Source: Pedobacter schmidteae (lineage in GTDB: Bacteria > Bacteroidota > Bacteroidia > Sphingobacteriales > Sphingobacteriaceae). Taken from it: a stretch of DNA of 64,000 nucleotides. Positions 48,601 through 56,479 of this stretch are shown one piece after another (positions within the stretch are counted from its first letter, which is position 1; the number at the start of each line of letters is the position of its first letter). The notes below the pieces were generated by a model. The model was not told where the DNA came from, made no database searches, and saw nothing but the letters and a program-made list of their open reading frames with translations. The stretch covers positions 62,001 to 126,000 of the forward strand of contig NZ_LS999839.1 in the NCBI RefSeq assembly GCF_900564155.1, read 5' to 3'. The position numbers and the translations under genes were made by a program.

Positions 48601-48775
48601 GGATAGATAAGCCCGAAAGTTGTTGGCCCACAGCCGTAACGTTTCCTGTTACCGCTGCATTCTGATTTGCTGTTAATGCCCAGCTTGCCGTTGCCGAAGT
48701 CTGCGCATAGATCTTCCCTCCAACTATCAATAGGAGTAGAAAAGCAACAAAACAACGGGTGATTTTAGTATCCAT
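45692..48775 (-). CDS. PL1-like pectate-lyase-type protein with T9SS sorting domain
   Basis: A 1027-residue secreted protein. The signal peptide (1-25) is followed by two tandem related beta-sandwich modules (27-190 and 194-360), a right-handed beta-helix with the PL1-type blocks FPGAEGAGRFAKGGRGG, GQTAPGDGICL, VRHIRSRPGD and VDHCSMSWSTDE (about 365-760), a calcium-loop-like DTDNDGLPNWWEK (781-793), another sandwich, and a type A type IX secretion sorting domain (953-1027, starting MYPNP). It should be exported by the T9SS and anchored or released at the surface. PL1 members cleave polygalacturonate, but the substrate here is uncertain because the locus shares an operator with amino-sugar genes. 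Its start overlaps the susD end by 11 bases. Confidence 0.88.
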   Translation of the reverse strand: MDTKITRCFVAFLLLLIVGGKIYAQTSATASWALTANQNAAVTGNVTAVGQQLSGLSIQDYIAGGQRTLPPGGSWLAQTGPDSTRFMQFVMSPVGGNDLNVSSVSMMISFYGSSAGRVNLAWSTDSVHFINLTSNFSLVSGTTPTSYTFGGLNITVPSGRKLYFRISPWTTGVISSKYLLIKNLAISGTTNTAPAATWALSANQTPAVSGQVTATAQTLSGLKVNNYISGSGGQRILPLDGTWPANTGPDSSRYVEYVVSPAAGYNFTVSQVKVPLSFNSSSAGRARICWSTDGMVFTDLNANATLTSGSVPTLITFSNLDIPVFDNRTFYLRVYPWTTSAFADGRYLVSKDVVVSGFSEVAPQLAFPGAEGAGRFAKGGRGGSIYYVTNLKDSLAGSLRDAVSQPNRTIIFKVSGTINLRSVISITKDNITIAGQTAPGDGICLKNYGLGIRANNVIVRHIRSRPGDLITVPGDSSKVVDAMYNNFGDPITQPYKNIIVDHCSMSWSTDEVGSFYAISNFTLQWCMLSESLYQSLHTKGTPHGYGGIWGGQNASFHHNLLASNSNRNPRFSGSTTTLQPELEYADFRNNVVYNWVGSPYGGAGGHYNMVNNYHKAGPATTGATTSSATNRRNRILLFPSYSTTLAGDTVFSGKFYVNGNYVHGFADVTADNWTKGVQLDSYYNAAAMKAAGKTLNPFPYVPVVTQTAEDAFNSVMNNAGAILPRRDTVDRRVIKEARTGIATYEDSSYVAIGMAHPSGIIDSQRTVGGWPVLSSTTYPMDTDNDGLPNWWEKMIQGSVTDSIGVDKNTYGADGYTMLEKYLNGIPSPDQQVSFVDIAAQKGGLDTVKVSFHIDWAKDQFKLGLYRSTDGSTFSKISEVSASINETAYLMKDNAAPQQLIYYKIGSTRIDGTGATVYSNIVSIDNNPSLMGRSSALAKRTDLSELKESTKLRMYPNPVSTVLTAKHAKANASATMTVYNIMGTKLISQIVSAGSEQTEIEVANLPQGSYVIEFNNINTRQNGMFVKL
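47696..48697 (-). repeat. Duplicated N-terminal module in the PL1-like protein
   Basis: Two copies of about 165 residues, each beginning (T/S)W-A-L-(T/S)-A-N-Q and containing an SGL..YI.G..R.LP..G.W...TGPDS core, then SSAGR and STD segments, and ending with a YPWTT/SPWTT block. The copies are diverged at the protein level, so the duplication is old. Probably carbohydrate-binding or spacer modules. Confidence 0.8.
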
Positions 48776-50534
48776 AATCTTGCTTCAGCTTAGGATTTGA
48801 CTCTACTACAGACTGTGGCAATGGAAACAGTTCACTATGATTGGATTTAAAATATTGGGCAAAATTGGTAATCCATGCTGCGGTAATGGAACTAACCCAG
48901 GCCACCTTGGTAAAGCCCACAGGCGTAGCCACAGGTGCAGGTGCATACAACGAATTGCTAAAAATCACTTCTGTTGAAGCCGATTTATAATACATGCTTT
49001 GTGGAAGATTATTGTAAGGGGCCTCCTTATTCAACATTTTCGTGTAGTTGGCCCTGGTTTCGGCAATCTTAGCACCCAGCAGGTTCCAGCGAATGAGGTC
49101 GTACTTACGGATACCCTCGCCCCCGAACTCAAAATAACGTTCATTTACAATGGCGTTAAAGAAATCATCTTTGCCCGATGGTGTGATGCCAATGGCGTTT
49201 TCGTTGCCTTTGAAGGCACGTTTTCGTACTTCCTCATAAGCCGATTTTGCCGCCGCGGTTGGTCCATTGTTCAGTTCATTCTCCGCTTCTGCAAACATCA
49301 GCAGCACATCTGAAAAGCGCAGAATTGGCCAGTTTATTCCGGTTTGCTGACTGGCAGAAGCCGGGGCCGGATTCCACCAATCGGCCCTGAACTTCCCGCT
49401 AACCATATTTACCATTGTTTGAACAGCTTTCGTTTTATCGGCATTATTGTAATAAGGTGCCAGGGTTACATCCCGCCTGGTATCCAAAGCGTTAAAGGCA
49501 TAAAAATAAACCGGGACAGCCCTTACAGAACTATTACCCAGCTGTGCAGTACCCGAGGAGGCATAAAAACGGGGGCCATCATAATAGCCTATCCTTCCAC
49601 TAATGTCCTTCCCTAAGGCCACTTCAAACATCACTTCCCCATTGGGTTCAATCTTAAAAGCATCAATGTAATTTTTAAATATATCCTGAAATGTAGGGTT
49701 CAGATTATGTTTCTCCCTGCGTTGCATTACCTCAGCACACTCGTCGCGGGCTATTTTATAAAAGTTGAGGTAATCTGCCTTACGTTCCATTTGTTCTGAG
49801 GCCCTTCTAAGCGAATAACCTCCTCTGTGAAGCGCAATTCTTGCCCTTAGTCCTTTAACTGCCCCTTTGGTAATCCGCTCATCAATGGCTACCCCAGCGT
49901 CATTGCGCCAGGGTACCAGTTCGGATGCCTGCTTAAGGTCGTCAATTAGCCTATCGTAAATCAAGTCGCGATCTGTTTTGGGCAGGTAAAGATCTGCCTG
50001 ATCAATTGCAGGTTCAAAGATGGCCGGAATATCACCCCAGTTTCTGATCAGCTCCAGGTAAAACTGGGCCCGCAAAGTTAAAGCCTCGCCATACAAGCGT
50101 CTTAACTGTTGTTTTTCGGTTTCTGTACCATTGTTATACATTGCCATTGCCGGAATGTTCTTAATGCAAATGTTCGCACGTTCGACCCCGGTATATAACT
50201 GTTGAAAAGGCAGCGTGAGCTGTCCGTTTGTAGGCTGCAAATTGTACCTCGACAAATCCCTCGAATTGTTATCGGGTGCTGAAGCATTAGTTACGCCAAT
50301 AAATTCGTCGGTATCATAGGGATACATCATGCTCAGGCGGCTACCATAGCCGTTGTCGCCTGTCAGCTGTTCATAAACACCCATCAATGCACCGGTTGTG
50401 CTGGCTACATTGCTAAATACAAACTGTTCGTCAAAGGCAGATTGTGGCGACACGTCCAGGTATTTTTTACAGGAATAAAGGCCAAGCATACTCATCAATG
50501 CAATGGCTATTGGGAAAAATATTTTTACTTTCAT
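48765..50534 (-). CDS. SusD-like lipoprotein of the PL1 locus
   Basis: A 589-residue SusD/RagB-family lipoprotein (LYSC, Cys22, followed by KKYLDVSP). It contains the helices LYGEALTLRAQFYLELIRNWGDIPAIF (about 149-175) and the C-terminal ILRFSDVLLMFAEAENELNNGPTAA and EGIRKYDLIRWNLLG blocks. It is expected to cap the SusC encoded 17 bases upstream. The last 11 bases overlap the start of the PL1-like gene (ATGGATACTAA), so the lyase is translationally coupled to it. The ligand is presumably the product of that lyase. Confidence 0.93.
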   Translation of the reverse strand: MKVKIFFPIAIALMSMLGLYSCKKYLDVSPQSAFDEQFVFSNVASTTGALMGVYEQLTGDNGYGSRLSMMYPYDTDEFIGVTNASAPDNNSRDLSRYNLQPTNGQLTLPFQQLYTGVERANICIKNIPAMAMYNNGTETEKQQLRRLYGEALTLRAQFYLELIRNWGDIPAIFEPAIDQADLYLPKTDRDLIYDRLIDDLKQASELVPWRNDAGVAIDERITKGAVKGLRARIALHRGGYSLRRASEQMERKADYLNFYKIARDECAEVMQRREKHNLNPTFQDIFKNYIDAFKIEPNGEVMFEVALGKDISGRIGYYDGPRFYASSGTAQLGNSSVRAVPVYFYAFNALDTRRDVTLAPYYNNADKTKAVQTMVNMVSGKFRADWWNPAPASASQQTGINWPILRFSDVLLMFAEAENELNNGPTAAAKSAYEEVRKRAFKGNENAIGITPSGKDDFFNAIVNERYFEFGGEGIRKYDLIRWNLLGAKIAETRANYTKMLNKEAPYNNLPQSMYYKSASTEVIFSNSLYAPAPVATPVGFTKVAWVSSITAAWITNFAQYFKSNHSELFPLPQSVVESNPKLKQDYGY

Positions 50535-50551
50535 CTTTTGAGCTTTTATGG

Positions 50552-53500
50552 TTAAAGGGAAAGGTTAATACCAAAAATATAGGTACGGCTGCGTGGGTAG
50601 GCGGAGTAATCTACTCCAGGTGTTACCGGATCAGAACTTCTCACGTTCACTTCAGGATCAAAACCCGAATACCCGGTAATCACGGCCACATTATTGGCCG
50701 TAGCATACACCCTTAGCTTATTAATTTTAGCTTTACTGAGCAGTTTTACCGGAAAAGTATAGCCCAGTGTAATGTTGTTCAATCTTAAAAACGAACCATC
50801 CTCAACAGCCCATGAAGTTGGGTAAAAAGCCCCGGTACCAGTAATGGGCTGCCATATTTTTGCATCCTGATTTAGCGCCGCAAGCTGATCGGGCGGTATC
50901 CCCGTAACCTGGGCCACACCACCTGTTACAGTAACTTTCTGTACCACATTGCCGTTAGCGTCAATGGTTTTCCAGCGATCCTTCATTACAGCCAGCATAT
51001 TGGTATTGGGCGTATAACTATTGGTAAACTCAATTTTATTGGCATTGTAAATGTCATTGCCCACCACAAAATTCACAAACATGCTCAGATCGAAGTTTTT
51101 ATAGCTGAATTGCTGGTTAAAACCTCCCGAAAATTTAGGTGTGGCGTCGCCAATAATATCCTTATCATTTTCATTGATAATATTGTTGCCATCTCGGTCT
51201 TTCAGTTTCATCCAACCTGGTTGTGCAGTTCCAAGTACGCCCGACCCATCTGCTACCCCAGGCTTAAGGGTATAAACCTGTGTAGCCACATCGTAATTGA
51301 AATCGTTGACAGTATAAAAGCCATCCGACACATAACCATACATAGAACCAACAGGTTTACCCACTTGTACAATATAATCTGATGGCTGCCCCGATACAAA
51401 CGATACGGCAGGTGAAGGCAAATAACTGGAAGCAGTAGCCAATTTATCGATTTTATTTCTGTTAAAAGCTATGTTAAAATTAGTTGTCCAGGAGAAATCT
51501 TTCTGTTGAACAGGAATGGCATTCAGTTGAAATTCCAATCCCCGGTTTGAAGTTTGCCCCACATTTTGCAGCTGGGTAACATAACCTGATATAGCTGGTA
51601 TCCGCACACGCAACAAAAGATCCTTAACCTTATTTTTATAAGCATCAATGTTCAATTGCAGTCGATTGTCCCATAATGCAATATCCAAACCTATGTTTTG
51701 AGTTACGGTAGTTTCCCACTTCAGGTTCTTATTGGCCAGACTGGAAGAACTATATCCAGGGGTTACAATTTCATTCAAGGCATATTTAGCATTGGTTGAA
51801 AAAGTGGTCAGGTACAGAAAATCGTCAATCCTGTTATTTCCTGAAGCGCCATAGCTGGCACGCAATTTCAAATCAGAAATAAAGGATACATCTTTCATAA
51901 AATCTTCCTTTGATATTCTCCAACCCAGTGACCCTGAAGGAAAATAGCCCCATCTTTTATCGGCAGCAAACTTGGAGGAAGCATCGGTCCTGAAGCTGAA
52001 CTTGGCCAGGTATTTATCGTTAAAAGAATAATTTAAACCTGTAAAAAAGGAAAGCAGCCGGCTTTCGTTAATTACATTGCTTGGAAAAAGTGGCGAACTT
52101 TGTCCCAGACTAAGCTGTCCCAATGCCTTTTCGGGCGTAATGCCCAAAGGGAAAAGCTTCAACTGATCCAGCTTCAGCTCATCTTTTAGATTGTAAATCT
52201 CCTGCCCCAACAAGGCACTAAAGTTATTTGCACCTTTTTTAAATGTATAAGTAAGCACATTGGAGTTATTGAGACTAAAACGTTTGGTATTATTGATGTT
52301 AACAATAGGCAGACCACTGCCATTAGTGCGGGCATTAGAAGTAAAATAATCATCAAAAGCGTTAATAGTAGTATTGTTGAAATTCACCCCGGCTGTAGAG
52401 CGAAAAGAAAGCCCTTTTGCTAATATATAATTGAGGTATCCGTTGATATTCAGGTTATCGGACGGCCTGTTTCGGTACTGGGCGTCACTTAGCTGAATAG
52501 GATTTAACACCCCCAACCCGTTCCCCGAATTGGTCTCATTATAATAGTCCTCATCAAGCACATCATCACTCACACCGTTTATATTCAAAGGTTTATACTT
52601 GATGGTATGACGCAGCAGGCTATAGGTTGCAGTAGCTTCGCTGGTAGATACACCAGCACCATTGATCCTTTGGCTATTATACCTGGCACCAAAGCCTGTC
52701 CTCAATTTATCGTTGGCCCGGTGGTCTAGTTTTAAATTAAAAAGCTGCCTGTTGAATTTAGAATTGAGCATAATGCCCTGCTGAGAATTGTTAGTGTAGC
52801 TGACGTTAAAAGTGGTTGCTTTACCCCCGCCGGTAATACCTACCGTATGTGTTTGCGAAATGGCATCGCGACCAAAAGTTTTCTCCTGCCAGTCTATCGG
52901 GCTTACATTTTTGTAGTTGCCTATATTGGCAAAAGTACCATACACCTGCTCAAAAGCAGCTTCAGTATTGGTCAGGCCTCTCGATCTTTCGTATTGTCGC
53001 AATACAAAATCATAGGGGCTCATCACTTCCAGTTTATTTTGCAATTGGGCCAGCCCTACAAAACCGTCATAACTTACCCTTGTTTTTGCTTCCTTCCCTC
53101 CTTTTGTAGTCACCACCACCACACCATTGGCACCCCGGGCACCATAAATTGCCGTTTCAGAGGCATCTTTGAGTACTTCAACAGATTCAATATCAGTTGG
53201 CGCAATGCTGGATAATCCATCCTCAACCTGCACCCCATCTATCACATAAAGTGGTGAATTGCTTTGCGTAATCGATCCTCCGCCCCTGATCAATACTCTT
53301 ACATCAGCACCAGGCATGCCCTCATTGGAGGTAATCTGCACGCCTGCCAGTCTGCCTGCCAGGGCTTCGGCAGCCGAGTTGACTGGTATATCTTTCAACT
53401 GCCGGGCATTTACCGAGGCCACAGCTCCCGTAATATCTTTACGCTGCAACGTTTTATAACCTATGGTTACCACTTCGTTTAACATATAAGCTTCCGGCTG

Positions 53501-53797
53501 CAGCCTTACCGCAAGGTCCTTTTCGTCGCTAACTTTTACCTCTCTGGGCTTATACCCCAGGTATTTAAATACCAGTGTAATTTCTCCGCTGCTCGGCACC
53601 GTCAACTTAAATGCGCCATTTACATCAGTGCTTGTTGCAATTGTTTGTGGTCCCTTAACGGCTACCGATACGCCGGGCAACAGCTCATCTTCTGCCTGGC
53701 TCATTACTTTACCCGAAATGGTTCTACTTTGCTGCTGTGAAAAAGAAATGCTGGCCAAATGCAGCAAAACAATAAATACTTGTAAAAATCTCTTCAT
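50552..53797 (-). CDS. SusC-like TonB-dependent transporter of the PL1 locus
   Basis: A 1081-residue SusC-family transporter with a signal peptide (1-20, SISFSQ), a carboxypeptidase-D-like domain (about 24-110), a plug with LYVIDGVQ and ETAIYGARGANGVVVVTTKGGK, and a barrel ending FGINLSL. It has no STN domain, so surface signalling through an ECF sigma factor is not expected. The operator-like palindrome at 53907-53934 lies 110 bases upstream, implying LacI control. First gene of a three-gene unit with SusD and the PL1-like lyase. Confidence 0.93.
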   Translation of the reverse strand: MKRFLQVFIVLLHLASISFSQQQSRTISGKVMSQAEDELLPGVSVAVKGPQTIATSTDVNGAFKLTVPSSGEITLVFKYLGYKPREVKVSDEKDLAVRLQPEAYMLNEVVTIGYKTLQRKDITGAVASVNARQLKDIPVNSAAEALAGRLAGVQITSNEGMPGADVRVLIRGGGSITQSNSPLYVIDGVQVEDGLSSIAPTDIESVEVLKDASETAIYGARGANGVVVVTTKGGKEAKTRVSYDGFVGLAQLQNKLEVMSPYDFVLRQYERSRGLTNTEAAFEQVYGTFANIGNYKNVSPIDWQEKTFGRDAISQTHTVGITGGGKATTFNVSYTNNSQQGIMLNSKFNRQLFNLKLDHRANDKLRTGFGARYNSQRINGAGVSTSEATATYSLLRHTIKYKPLNINGVSDDVLDEDYYNETNSGNGLGVLNPIQLSDAQYRNRPSDNLNINGYLNYILAKGLSFRSTAGVNFNNTTINAFDDYFTSNARTNGSGLPIVNINNTKRFSLNNSNVLTYTFKKGANNFSALLGQEIYNLKDELKLDQLKLFPLGITPEKALGQLSLGQSSPLFPSNVINESRLLSFFTGLNYSFNDKYLAKFSFRTDASSKFAADKRWGYFPSGSLGWRISKEDFMKDVSFISDLKLRASYGASGNNRIDDFLYLTTFSTNAKYALNEIVTPGYSSSSLANKNLKWETTVTQNIGLDIALWDNRLQLNIDAYKNKVKDLLLRVRIPAISGYVTQLQNVGQTSNRGLEFQLNAIPVQQKDFSWTTNFNIAFNRNKIDKLATASSYLPSPAVSFVSGQPSDYIVQVGKPVGSMYGYVSDGFYTVNDFNYDVATQVYTLKPGVADGSGVLGTAQPGWMKLKDRDGNNIINENDKDIIGDATPKFSGGFNQQFSYKNFDLSMFVNFVVGNDIYNANKIEFTNSYTPNTNMLAVMKDRWKTIDANGNVVQKVTVTGGVAQVTGIPPDQLAALNQDAKIWQPITGTGAFYPTSWAVEDGSFLRLNNITLGYTFPVKLLSKAKINKLRVYATANNVAVITGYSGFDPEVNVRSSDPVTPGVDYSAYPRSRTYIFGINLSL

Positions 53798-53906
53798 AAT
53801 GTTTGGTTATAGCTGGTTTAGCACGACAGAGCAATCGCTTATAACAAGATTACATTATTCTGATGAAGATCATCTTCATTTTGGCGCTAAAAATGTATGC
53901 AAGCGT

Positions 53907-53934
53907 TACCGATAACGTTATCGATACCGTTGTC
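53907..53934 (-). promoter_or_regulatory. LacI-type operator between susC and CE12 genes
   Basis: Contains the perfect 14-bp palindrome CGATAACGTTATCG (53910-53923), followed by a second ACCGTTGTCGGT half-palindrome. Read on the minus strand it matches the element at 43252-43279 over 28 bases with 23 identities. It sits 56 bases before the CE12 start and 110 before susC, in a position to control both divergent genes. Confidence 0.7.
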
Positions 53935-53989
53935 GGTTATTTTGCGGCGATATTTAGCACCCGATAAAAGTAGACAAACTATATTAGTA

Positions 53990-54787
53990 ATGAAGAACTT
54001 AATTAAACCTATAATGAAGCAGACCTTAAAAACCTTAATCACATCAGTAGCTCTACTGTTCCTGTTGAACAGCTTTAAAAACCAGCAGAGAAAAATAACC
54101 ATATATTCTATCGGCGACTCTACCATGTGTGATTTTTCTTCTTCCTACCTGGCCCAATTTGGTGGTGAGAATTATCCCATCAGAGGCTGGATGCAAATCA
54201 TGCCTCAGTTTTTTAATGGGGATGTAGTCGTTCATAATGCAGCCCGCAGCGGAAGAAGCTCCAAAAGCTTCAGAACGGAAGGACACTGGAAACCTGTTAT
54301 TGAGCAAGTAAAAGCGGGCGATTATATATTTATCATGTTTGGCGCAAATGATCAGAAACCCGACACGGCAAGACACACAGATCCCACCACTACCTATCGT
54401 CAAAATCTGCTTAACTATATAAAGGAAACCAAAGCAAAGGGGGCCTACCCCATTTTGTTCACCTCGCTGGTACGCAGAAATTTTGGTAAAGACGGCAAGC
54501 TTGTAGACACCTATGGCGAATATGTGGCCACGGTACGCAGCCTGGCTAAAGAAACCAATGTTCCATTGATAGATCTGAATCAAAAATCAGCAGATCTGGT
54601 AACCAAATACGGGCCTGAAGAATCTAAAAAACTATTCCTGTATATTGAACCTGGAAAGTTTAGCAAACTACCCGAAGGCAAAAAGGACGATAGCCATTTA
54701 TGTGTATTTGGGGCAACTGAAATAGCACGCCTTGCAGCTCAGGGGTTAAAGGAAGTCAAATCACCCTTGGCAACCTACCTCAAATAA
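53990..54787 (+). CDS. CE12 SGNH acetylesterase (rhamnogalacturonan acetylesterase-like)
   Basis: A 265-residue secreted esterase that removes acetyl groups from polysaccharide. SGNH motifs are in order: GDSTMCDF with nucleophile Ser44, the Gly block NAARSGRSS, GANDQ with the oxyanion Asn, and DDSHL with the catalytic Asp-x-x-His. A hydrophobic export segment lies at about 13-27. A longer frame from 53897 would run through the operator and lacks a signal at its start. Start 53990 or Met9 (54014) puts the signal at the N-terminus. It is divergent from the PL1-type locus. CE12 acts on pectin in characterised cases, but acetylated amino-sugar polymers are not excluded. Confidence 0.9.
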   Translation: MKNLIKPIMKQTLKTLITSVALLFLLNSFKNQQRKITIYSIGDSTMCDFSSSYLAQFGGENYPIRGWMQIMPQFFNGDVVVHNAARSGRSSKSFRTEGHWKPVIEQVKAGDYIFIMFGANDQKPDTARHTDPTTTYRQNLLNYIKETKAKGAYPILFTSLVRRNFGKDGKLVDTYGEYVATVRSLAKETNVPLIDLNQKSADLVTKYGPEESKKLFLYIEPGKFSKLPEGKKDDSHLCVFGATEIARLAAQGLKEVKSPLATYLK

Positions 54788-54805
54788 CACCCGGTTTTCT
54801 GACAT

Positions 54806-54840
54806 AAAAATGGGGTGTATCATAGATCACCCCATTTTTT
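54806..54840. terminator. Bidirectional terminator between CE12 and susD (ECF locus 2)
   Basis: The stem AAAAATGGGGTG (54806-54817) / CACCCCATTTTTT (54828-54840) has a 10-base loop and A/T tracts on both sides. It serves two convergent genes. Confidence 0.88.
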
Positions 54841-54872
54841 GTACAAATCAGCTTACTCAAATATACTTTACC

Positions 54873-56462
54873 TCAATTCCCCGAAAAAGGGTTCTGGTCT
54901 GATGGTTTTAACACCTCATTATTAGCCATCTCCAATTGTGGAATCTGACAAATAAAACGGTAATCGTTAGACGGTAAAGTCCCGGTAGGCTGAGCCGCCG
55001 ATGCCACATAACCATTTAACTGACTGCAACCCCAGGTATAATGTCCTTCGGGATAACTGGCAGTTTCCTGGTAGCGGATCAAAGGCCTTTGCAAACGCAA
55101 CAAATCGTAAAAACCGGTAACGCCTTCACAAAGCAATTCCTTACGTCTTTCAATATAAATGGCGTCCAGCAATGGTTGTCCGCCCGCCGCAGTCGTTACC
55201 CCAATAACACCCCGGGCACGCTGCAAACGATTTAAATAAGTAAGGGCATCGCCACTACCTAAACGGGCAGAAGCCTCCGCCATAATCAGCAGCATTTCCG
55301 AGCCACGCATCAGCGAAACTTCGGGACGGGTATTTCCTTGTACTGCGCCATTGGCATCCCCATAATGCTTATACTTGTTATAAGCCCATTTTGTAGACCA
55401 TTCCCTTGACGCATTTTTAGTTCTTTTCCAGAATTGGTACCTGTCTTCTGTTTTTTCAAACAGCTGCTCGTACTTACCGTCGGCAAAGAAATCCAGGAAA
55501 GCATAAATAGGACCATCTGTAAAGCCCTCGCCATAACTTTCGTCCTGGTTGTACCAGAAATTAAATTGGGTACTGCCACCGATGTTATCCGTATCGGTAT
55601 ATTTCATCGCCCAAATAATTTCAGGATAACCAGCTGTAATTACCTTATCAAAGCCAGCTCTGTACTGATCTTTAGTCATTAGCTGATTGAAACTGGCATA
55701 AACCGTAGTCGCCTCTGCAAGTGCATTCGGCCAATCGTTCATCACCAGATATACTCTTGCCAATTGTCCCGATACCACATTTTTATCAATCGTCCATTTA
55801 TTTGGGCGTTGGAAGTCGGCCAACAAACCTTTCGCATCTTTAAGGTCGGTCAAAATCTGCGCATAACAAGCCTCTACCGAAGAGCGGGGCATACTAGGCT
55901 GGTCTGACGATGATAATCTTAAGATGACCCCTGGTTTATTTTTAGCCAGTATATAGGTTTGCTGATAATTCTGAATCAGATGAAAATAGCAGATACCGCG
56001 AATGGCCTTTGCCTGACCCAAAATCTGTTGTTTCAGCTCCGCATTTCCATCTGCTTTAGGCAGGGCATCAATAATGATATTTACCTGGTTGATGATTTTA
56101 TACATCATAGTCCAGATGGCATCCGAGCTTCCGGTAAACTGTGATCTGACAGGGTCATAATTGTAAGCATTGAGCTGATTAGTTCCCATATTGGTATGGC
56201 ACAGGATATCTGCTCCACCCAAATCCACATACATCTGTAATCCGGGCAGGCCAGTGTATACACGATCTGCGCCATCATTATTGAAATAAAGTTTTCTATA
56301 GGCCGAAGTCAGCACCATATTCAGTTGAGCTGTATTTTTTAGTACCGCAGCATCTGAAGTTGCAGTGGATGAATCTGTCGTCAGCAATTTTTTACAACCG
56401 ACAGATCCCATCACCAGAACAGATGCTGCCAGGAATACGAATATTTTATATATATATTTCAT
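54873..56462 (-). CDS. SusD-like lipoprotein of ECF locus 2
   Basis: A 529-residue SusD/RagB-family lipoprotein (lipobox GSVGC, Cys23, followed by KKLLTTDSS). It has the helices ILGQAKAIRGICYFHLIQNYQQTYIL (about 147-172) and the C-terminal SLMRGSEMLLIMAEASARLGSGDALTYLNRLQRARG and RRKELLCEGVTGFYDLLRLQRPL blocks. It is paired with the STN-type SusC 17 bases upstream and is the last gene of its operon, as the terminator beyond it shows. No accessory lipoprotein or enzyme accompanies it. Ligand unknown. Confidence 0.92.
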   Translation of the reverse strand: MKYIYKIFVFLAASVLVMGSVGCKKLLTTDSSTATSDAAVLKNTAQLNMVLTSAYRKLYFNNDGADRVYTGLPGLQMYVDLGGADILCHTNMGTNQLNAYNYDPVRSQFTGSSDAIWTMMYKIINQVNIIIDALPKADGNAELKQQILGQAKAIRGICYFHLIQNYQQTYILAKNKPGVILRLSSSDQPSMPRSSVEACYAQILTDLKDAKGLLADFQRPNKWTIDKNVVSGQLARVYLVMNDWPNALAEATTVYASFNQLMTKDQYRAGFDKVITAGYPEIIWAMKYTDTDNIGGSTQFNFWYNQDESYGEGFTDGPIYAFLDFFADGKYEQLFEKTEDRYQFWKRTKNASREWSTKWAYNKYKHYGDANGAVQGNTRPEVSLMRGSEMLLIMAEASARLGSGDALTYLNRLQRARGVIGVTTAAGGQPLLDAIYIERRKELLCEGVTGFYDLLRLQRPLIRYQETASYPEGHYTWGCSQLNGYVASAAQPTGTLPSNDYRFICQIPQLEMANNEVLKPSDQNPFSGN

Positions 56463-56479
56463 CTTTATAGCTTTTATAA

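Noticed and set aside
54053..54583. Minus-strand open frame of 176 codons within the CE12 gene
   Set aside because: It lies wholly opposite a clear SGNH esterase gene with complete motifs and shows no protein family features.
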